This document shows positions 57,066-64,000 of a stretch of 64,000 nt of DNA, piece by piece. Positions within the stretch are counted from its first letter, which is position 1, and every line of letters begins with the position of its first letter. Both the position numbers and the translations under genes were made by a program. Below the pieces are notes generated by a model, which saw only the letters and a list, made by a program, of their open reading frames with translations, searched no databases and had not been told where the DNA came from. Source of the DNA: Helianthus annuus (Eukaryota > Streptophyta > Magnoliopsida > Asterales > Asteraceae); assembly GCF_002127325.2 (NCBI RefSeq), contig NC_035440.2:79213847-79277846 (forward strand), written 5' to 3'.

Positions 57066-57699
57066 TTATCCCCAACTAATTGGAAATTTCGTCCCGAAAT
57101 TTGGTATGCACTCACTGAGGAAGCTAGATAAACTGTATTGTTCACTGATTTTCCTGGACAGTCCATGAAGTTCTTGAATGTGCAGACAGGCTGCTGCGCG
57201 TGTTGACCTATTGTGTATGAATAGGACGAAGTTAAATACGAGAGTTAATGTAGGATCTAAAGATCCTAGTGTGTGCCTATACCGCAGGATATACTACCTG
57301 CTTGAGCTGCTGCAACTGCCGCAGCAACTTGAGCTTGAACGAGAGCCTCTAGCTGGGCTTGTGTCATGTTGATTCATCCAGACATGATCTTCATTGTAAC
57401 AAGTAGCATACGTAAGAATGGTTCGCGAGTAGGGCGATGACAGAAAAGTGTAAGCACGTAGGGTTTCTCATGCTATAGTATCATGTGTATCTAAACGTAA
57501 TGCGAGCAAAGTTCTAAGCAGTTCTAGCAAACAGGCAATAAACATAAACCTTATTACCTAGGATGTCGAGTCTTGCACGTGGAGCGAAGCGTCGTTGTGG
57601 ATCGTTGAGAGCACTGTTCTGGCTATAGTCCGGTTTTAATAAAAACGTTTTCCCATATTAAAACCAAGTTCTCTATAACCAATGGCTCTGATACCAATC
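57066..57699 (-). pseudogene. Internally deleted chromovirus body: PPT region fused to gag start and PBS
   Basis: 57066-57157 equals 49576-49667 (PPT side) and 57158-57699 equals 54146-54687 (gag start, intron, PBS at 57684-57696). The junction TTCCTGG|ACAGTCC leaves at most one base of microhomology. Only the first 45 or so gag codons and the 90-nt intron remain. Differences from the full copy include 57376 (A, against G) and 57623 (C, against T). Confidence 0.95.
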
Positions 57700-60077
57700 T
57701 GTCACACCCCCAAAATCCACCCGCGGAGTACCACCGCTTGGGAGCGTGACTGACCAGGATCAAGCCACCAATCATATCAAACATAGCATTTAATAATAAT
57801 CAAAGATACGATTGATGTTCCAAAACAAAGCGTTGTATATGTAGCGGAAGCATTAAATGTAAAACCCAAAAACATAAGTATCAATGTGTGAATGTAAAAG
57901 TGTTTAATAAGCATTCACGAGTCCTTGTCCACAACGACCCGCCTCTCCTCTGGTGCAAGCTCCAAGTATACCTAAGGCCCTGCAAGGCATGCAGCAAATA
58001 ATCAACAAACTAGTTGAGCGAGTTCACAGGAAGTAAGTTCATAACATAGTGCATAAGTATAACTAGTGGGGGCTTCCCATACTAGTGTGTGTACTAAAGG
58101 TGGGGGCTTCCCATGTTCATCCTGGCTAATGAGGGCTTCTCATTAACGGTACTTACTAGACTAACTTCCGACCATGTGTTCTTCTTTACCGAGAACAGGA
58201 ATACGTACAGGGTCACGTAGGCTTTACGTGACGTGCCCTTCCCCGAGGACAGTGGTACGCGTGGGGGCTACGTAGGCTTTACGCAGCGTGGCCTTCCGAC
58301 CTGGAAGCCAGTAGATGGTATTGGGTTACGTAGGCTTTACGTAACGTGTCCTCCCGACCCGGGAGACATATGGCAAGTATACTGGGTTACGTAGGCTTTA
58401 CGTAACGTGTCCTGACTAACCTGAGGACGATGGTCTATAGTCTGGTACATGCGTAAGTACGAGTAATTCCTTTTACAAAAACATATCCAACCCAATTCCC
58501 AACCCGGGAATCCCATGCCTTGGCTGTGTGAACTCACCTTGGTTTGCTCGGCAGATACACAAATAAAAGACTCTTGAACTAAGGGTGGTCAACCACGTCC
58601 TAACAGGGTTACCACACAAGTCAGGTTCGGTTCAGATAGTACACATATATATCATGGCAATCACGTATGCACGTAAGCACATTAAGTACACCACTTGTGC
58701 AATTCGGATGGTTGGGTCAAAGAACTTGTGCGAGCCCAACCATCTTGTGCGATGTGAGTCTAGGTCCAAACCTTACCCGGCCCAACGAAATAACAAATCA
58801 AACATAACATTCTTGTGCAACCAAAGATATTAGTCCAACAAGTATCAACATGACATATACGATCCAATTAACATAACAGTCAAACTTGTGCGTTTACAAT
58901 GGACTTGTGCGATCAGCTACTTACCCAGCCCAACAGGTTATCCGGCCCAAACTATCAAGTAACACATACGGCCCAATACAACATGAAAAGACGTTGTGCG
59001 ATCCAGCTGATCTTGTACGATTCAGCTGGGTTGTGCGAGACACTTTGGGCTGTCCGGCCCAACCGTTAGGCTAACCCAACAACCTTGTGCGATCAAGACA
59101 TCTTGTGCGGCCGGATGTCTTGTGTGATCGGGCCAGCTTGTGCGAGTGACTCTTGTGCGATTGGACCACCTTGTACACCAAGGAGTTTTGTGCGATCTGT
59201 TGAACTAATTCCACCATTTAAGCAATCGGTTACAGCCATCAATAGTTTCCAAACTTGACCACAATCAACTAACAATTAATCTATTTCCAATCATGCTCAA
59301 ACTCGATCAAATGGGGGTTTTAATATTCTAATTCTCATGAACCCTAATTTAATATGAACAATAACATATTCATAACTCATGCATACCGTCAATCTAAATC
59401 ATCAAACAATACTATGATCATTGATATAGCAGCCATAAACACATCACAATTGACATACATTCGGTTTAAGCATAATATCCAATCGGTTTTTAGGTTAATC
59501 TCATGCATCTCTGATTCATAAAAATATCGACACACATATTGATTATCATATCAACAATCTCTAGTTTATCATACAAGATTATATATTATCAACTATACAA
59601 ACACTAACCGATCACGAGTAGAAGAGAATGATCCGAATCTTATGCACTTCGATGAAGGAGAGGCTTGGCTGCCTTCGGTTCGAGAGAGAGAGAGAGAGTG
59701 AGAGAGAGAGGGCTAGGGTTTCTTGTATGTGTGATATGTTTGTAACAAGTGAGAGAAACAACAACCCCCAAGGTTGTGTTACACGACCAAAAGGAGAGGG
59801 AATGGGCCGGCCCTTAATGGGCTGCCCTTGAAGTCCGATTATAAGCAGAACGGCCCAAAAGGGCTTGTACGAGTGTGAGTGTTGTGTAGTTCGGGTTATT
59901 CAAACATACACGTATTCGCACATTCATAAGTCATAGAGTTCACATAATTCACGTAATCACTTAATTAGTAACGTTTACATAATCATACATCGTAATGTCA
60001 TAACATTCAATCGATCAGTCAAGTTCACATAAGCACATAGCGTTACACAAAGCAAGTCTAAAGTTCGAGTTGTCACA
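57700..60077 (-). repeat. LTR 3 of the array (5' LTR of the deleted copy)
   Basis: Same length and ends. Two private differences seen (T at 58764, T at 59354). Followed by the right AGTTT duplication. Confidence 0.95.
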
Positions 60078-60082
60078 AGTTT
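60078..60082. repeat. Right target-site duplication AGTTT
   Basis: Identical to 47193-47197; copia pol reading resumes here on the minus strand. Confidence 0.95.
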
Positions 60083-61552
60083 CTTGATCATATTTTGCAA
60101 GGGCACATCCTCATCTTCATCTTCAAAGGGAATAGGCATCTCTGCAGCTGAAACTCCTGCATCAACAATTTCATCAGACAAAATAGGAAACGATTTAAAC
60201 AAGGAGGAATAATCATATAGTCAATCAGGTCCAATGCGAGCATCTTTTGGGTTTTCATCCAGCCAATCTACATGATATGCTTCCACAATCTGCTTCTTGA
60301 CCTTATTGTACACACGATAAGAAGTATTCTTAGCGTATCCAATGAAATAGCATGGATCTCCTCGAGCTTCAAATTTTCCTCTGGAATCCATGAGAAGAAG
60401 TACACATGGACAGCTGAAAGTACGAAAGTGTTGCACTGAGGGTTTTTGACCTTCCACTATCTCATAAGGAGTTTTCATGTGACGTTTGTTGATCAAGGCA
60501 TGATTCTGAACATAGCAAGCCGTGTTCACTGCTTCTGCCCAGAATATTAGTGGAAGACCCGAAGCTATCAGCATTTTGCGAGCAGCTTCGATAAGAGTAC
60601 GATTGCGTCTTTCTGCAACTCCATTCTGTTGAGGAGATCTTGATGTACTGTATTGACGGTCGATTCCTTTTAGGGCACAAAATTCATTCAGCTCGGCATT
60701 CTTGAACTTTGTCCCGTTGTCACAGCGGATAATATTTACACGTTCATTTGACTGATTCTCGATGAGTATTACAAATTTCTTGATAAAACCAGTTGTCTCA
60801 CTTTTCTGCTCCAAAAAGAATACCTAAGTGAAACGAGAAAAATCATCTATGATGACCAAACAATAAGCCTTTCCTCCGATACTGAGTACATTGACCGGGC
60901 CAAATAAATCCATATGCAGCAGTTCCAAAACCTTTGAAGTGGTGTGAACAGGTTTAGACTTATAAGGCCTTCGATGCTACTTTCCTCGAGCACATGCTTC
61001 ACATTTCTCTATTTGCATGAAATCCTTGATTGGCAAGTTCCTGACGAGACCTCCTTTTGCTAATCGATTCAAATTTTTCGTGTTAAGGTGTCCCAACTGA
61101 CGGTGCCACAGCATAGCATCATGTTCAGCAATTTCTGAAAACAAACAAGTAACTTGATCAGTAGGTGCTTTGTTCATATCAATCACATAAGCATTTCCTC
61201 TTCGTTCAGCTTCAATCAGAAACCCGTCCTCTGGTATGATAATTCCTGGTTTCAAAATAACGCAGCCACTCTTGGTGAAGAGAACTTCCATTCCTTTGTC
61301 GCACATCTGTGATATGCTCAGTAGACTGTGCTTTAGCTCAGGGACATAGTTAACGTCTGAAAAGGTAAGGACACCATTTTTGACTGTGCCTTTCATGGTG
61401 ATTCTCCCCGATTCTCCTCCAACGAAGTTGACACATCCTCCGTCGAATATCTTGATGTCATTCAAATGAGATATGTCTCCCGTCATATGTCTAGAACAAC
61501 CACTATCAATAAACCAGAGTCTAAAGATAGCCCTCCATAGTCGTTCCTGCAC
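60083..61552 (-). pseudogene. Ty1/copia pol, N-terminal half: protease and integrase
   Basis: From the right: protease with WFIDSGCSRHMTG near 61520, the GAG-pre-integrase zinc region (LWHRQLGHLNTKNLNRLA, CEACARGK near 60980), and the integrase core with IIRCDNGTKFKN and RSPQQNGVAERRNRTL (60740-60600), then the integrase C-terminal part to 60221 and a linker ending MIKKL at the insertion point. Stops: a TAG after CARGK (about 60975), and stops in probable Trp codons at about 60822 and 60222. The reading frame resumes at 47197 across the chromovirus block. Confidence 0.92.
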
Positions 61553-64000
61553 ATTTAATGGAATCAGTTAGAGACTGGAACCCAGGCCATAGTGGACCTG
61601 AGTTTACCATCTTTATCTGTGTAAGTAACTTCGCGAAAGATCATATGACATTTATCATTGCTTGTGGTTTTTGGTGACGAGGTAGAAGTTGATGGTTGCA
61701 AACACGGAGACTAGGATCCAACAGGAGTTTTAGGTTTCCAATTTTTGGCGTCTGAAACACTTTCATTTGATGGAAAAACTTTTGTTTTTCTTTGAAGCCT
61801 GTTTATGTTTGAAAATTTTTGATTTTCCTGTTTGGCAAGATTCCAGTCTCTGTCAGATGGCCTTGCTTTGGGAGGTCCATTTTTGGCAAAGTGAGAGTGC
61901 ATAGCCTTCTGATGATACATGTTCCTAGAGTAGTAGGACGATGGACACAATTTCTTGCAATGTGTCCCGGAATTCCATAATTAAAACACGCCTGCCTTTT
62001 TGAGAAAAAGACATCTAGTTCAGCTTGTGTTATTCTCGAGAACTGATCACGTCTTTTCCTTTCATTTGACGCTGAGTGCTTTCGAGGATGCTTGATCTTG
62101 GATGAACCCTCACAGCTGTCAACACAAGAGTAAGTATCCGCTACCTTACCCTTGAGTTTAGGCTCTGTTTGCTTCAGATTTGGGTTTTCCATTTTAACAT
62201 TCTTTCTCTTTGGCCTTCTGTTTCTACATGACCGCTTCCTTTTAGGGGGAACAAATTCAGTTGATGTTGTTTTGTTAAGGTCACCTTTGGGATCGATAGT
62301 TGAACTGTCTGTGGAAGTGACTTTCACAGATCCCTTTTCCTCAGAGACCATGTTCTCAGGAGATTCTGCGGAGAAGGTTTCCATAATAATTTCTTCTACA
62401 GTTTCATCATCTGATTCAACTGCGGAATTAATTTCCATGAATTCCTTCTCCATAGGTTTCATTTTTCCATGGGTTTCTGCAGAATTGGACTCTATGGATG
62501 TCTCTTCTTCAGTCCAATCAACCTCTGAGTTCTCGACATTAGATGATTCCGGTAATTCAGATGATGAGCCGTCTATGTCTAAGACAGTTTGACTGTCTTC
62601 TTTCGCAATGCTGCTAGATTCTGATTGTTAATCACAATCGAAACCTTTGGAAGATTTGAGCTCATTATCTGAGATTCCTGAATCCTCTGTTTGTTCGCCA
62701 AGATCGTCAGATGATCCCTGTTCAGCAACAATTTCTTCATTATCACAACCAAAAGTATCAAATTTTTCATCATTGTAGGGAGCTTCTGATGCATCATTCG
62801 ACGTTTCAGGCATACTAGCACAATTTCCTGAATCATCAGAATTGATTTCTGAGTTACTTGAAACAGATGTATCAAGTTCCACAGTTGATGCATCAGGCTC
62901 TCCTGTCAAACCATCTTCAACATGTTGATGCATCACGCTCTCCTGTCAAACCATCTTCAACATTTTCAACATTTTCAACATTTTCAACATTGTCATTTTA
63001 TCACAAGCATAAGCTAGAATAATAGCACCAGATTCATCAGTCTTAGTGGGAACACCCCAAGTCTCAACAAACCAAGAAAAAAACATTATCCCAAGCATAA
63101 AGGTCATTTTTATCAGAAATAACATTATCAGCAGCACGTTGATGTGATTCATCATCCTCTTTAGACTTCTCTTCTGTTCTTACTGACTCTGCACACGAAC
63201 TAGAACAGTTGGTATTTTCAACAGAATAAGAATTTTGTGAACTTTCCTTCATCTCCTCTGCGGGTGTGTTAACTGGTTCTGTTTTTGTTTCAGTTTCCGC
63301 TTCTGTATTTGTTACTGTTTCATTTTCGTGATCGGATTTATCTGCTGATCCTTTTTGAACATTTTCGTTTTTGACAAAATTCATTGGTTTTTTGAAATCA
63401 GTTGGTTGATCATTTTTAAACTTTGATGGTTCATAAGGAGCATAATCACTAGGCTTGCCATACATCATTTTTTCATGATTTTCCATCTCCTGCTCAGTGA
63501 TAGGTAGTCTGGAAAAATTATGATTATATGGTGGCGGAACCTGTGTGTATCACAATCCCTTTCCCTTGTTTTCTTAATAAGCAAGTTGCACATTGCACAA
63601 ATTACGAACTGTGTCATTGGAAGTATCAAACTTTTTGATGTTTAACTCATTTTGTTTGTACTTTCCAGTGATGAGCTCTAGCTCAGCCTTCACAGAGTCA
63701 CATTCAACAGTTTTGACTATGAGTCTATGTTTGTAGTCGTGAACCCAACATTGTTGTTGGTTCACATCTCTGTGAAGTTGAGCTATGTCCTTCTTAAGTG
63801 CTTCAATCTTTTCATAGAGAATTTTATTATTTTCTCGAAGACTGATGTACTTTCCTATCACAATGTTGTAATCGGCGATTAATGCTGAGTTTTGAGATCT
63901 CAGCAAAGCAACTTTCTTCCTACAATGTTCAGTACATAAAAGGGAATTTACCGTCTCGGAGATTGATTTTGGTTCCTCGGTCATCGCCATCAAGCACTGA
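61553..64000 (-). pseudogene. Ty1/copia gag, C-terminal part, broken and running past the window edge
   Basis: The frame is open at the right edge and reads a coiled-coil segment (KVALLRSQNSALIADYN, IEALKKDIAQLHRDVNQQ) to 63574. Acidic Ser/Glu/Thr-rich segments follow (63486-63064, 62936-62628, 62592-62460). Next come basic KRKRSCRNRRPKRK and a zinc knuckle CFNYGIPGHIARNC near 61980, whose second Cys is Tyr. Several frame changes. 62886-62965 holds a 40-bp tandem duplication, followed by an AACATTTTC run. The N-terminal gag domain and the 5' LTR are outside. Confidence 0.8.
62886..62995. repeat. 40-bp tandem duplication plus AACATTTTC run in copia gag
   Basis: TTGATGCATCAGGCTCTCCT and its neighbour TTGATGCATCACGCTCTCCT start two near-identical 40-bp units, followed by four 9-bp AACATTTTC units (encoding LKMLKMLKM on the minus strand). 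Confidence 0.85.

Larger units (their letters stand above)
47198..60077 (-). mobile_element. Young chromovirus array: LTR - internal - LTR - deleted internal - LTR
   Basis: Three 2378-bp LTRs (47198-49575, 54688-57065, 57700-60077), one 5112-bp internal region and one 634-bp internal region. The short region equals the long one minus 49668-54145 (4478 bp). Only the outer ends are flanked by the 5-bp duplication, so the array sits as one unit in copia pol. LTRs differ at very few positions in my reading (for example 54872, 58764, 59354), pointing to a recent origin. Confidence 0.95.

Noticed and set aside
62152..62592. 146-codon plus frame
   Set aside because: Antisense shadow of the Ser/Glu-rich copia gag segment.

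Overview
The window is a eukaryotic nuclear segment from a flowering plant, most likely a eudicot and probably an Asteraceae (inference from the style of its chromovirus LTRs and Helitrons; no species marker was found). It is AT-rich and dominated by transposable elements. One intact conserved gene is recognisable: an 11-exon minus-strand gene for the ABC-type ribosome recycling factor ABCE/RLI2 (11094-17773). Its splice junctions can all be placed and give a 605-residue protein.

Layout. 1-2615: the 3' part of a Ty3/gypsy chromovirus LTR with a 19-bp minisatellite. 2616-8104: several non-autonomous elements, each bounded by (TA)n tracts. 8105-11093: degenerate LTR-type sequence without genes. 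11094-17773: the ABCE gene, with MITE or hAT-like material in introns 1, 6, 8 and 10. 17966-18758: a large palindrome of two inverted TA-bounded elements just upstream of the gene. 19330-20940: an RPA70-like gene fragment split by a hAT MITE, then a Helitron 3' end with a degenerate minisatellite. 21060-24350: a plus-orientation chromovirus LTR holding a LINE-type fragment and a PIF/Harbinger MITE. 24908-25282: a second PIF/Harbinger MITE. 25495-29752: a putative Helitron carrying pieces of a KUP/HAK potassium transporter gene, an ALY/THO4 RNA-export gene and a Gly/Tyr/Gln-rich gene. 29896-31727: a PIF/Harbinger element with a Myb/SANT-type ORF1 but no transposase.

31739 to the right edge is a nest of LTR retrotransposons on the minus strand (the outermost LTR is plus). 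LTR fragments (31739-33140) are interrupted by a decayed Tekay-type chromovirus (33141 to about 40520). That element is interrupted by a large Ty1/copia element of SIRE type (LTR at 40526-40863, body running past 64000). The copia pol is in turn split by a young chromovirus block (47198-60077) flanked by the 5-bp duplication AGTTT. The block has three LTRs of equal length (2378 bp), one full internal region (gag-pol with chromodomain) and one internal region shortened by exactly 4478 bp.

The retroelement genes are parasitic and mostly broken. The youngest chromovirus keeps a nearly open gag-pol, with one in-frame TAG between RNase H and integrase and a 90-nt intron near the start of gag. The only host function with a clear coding case is ribosome recycling and initiation by ABCE.
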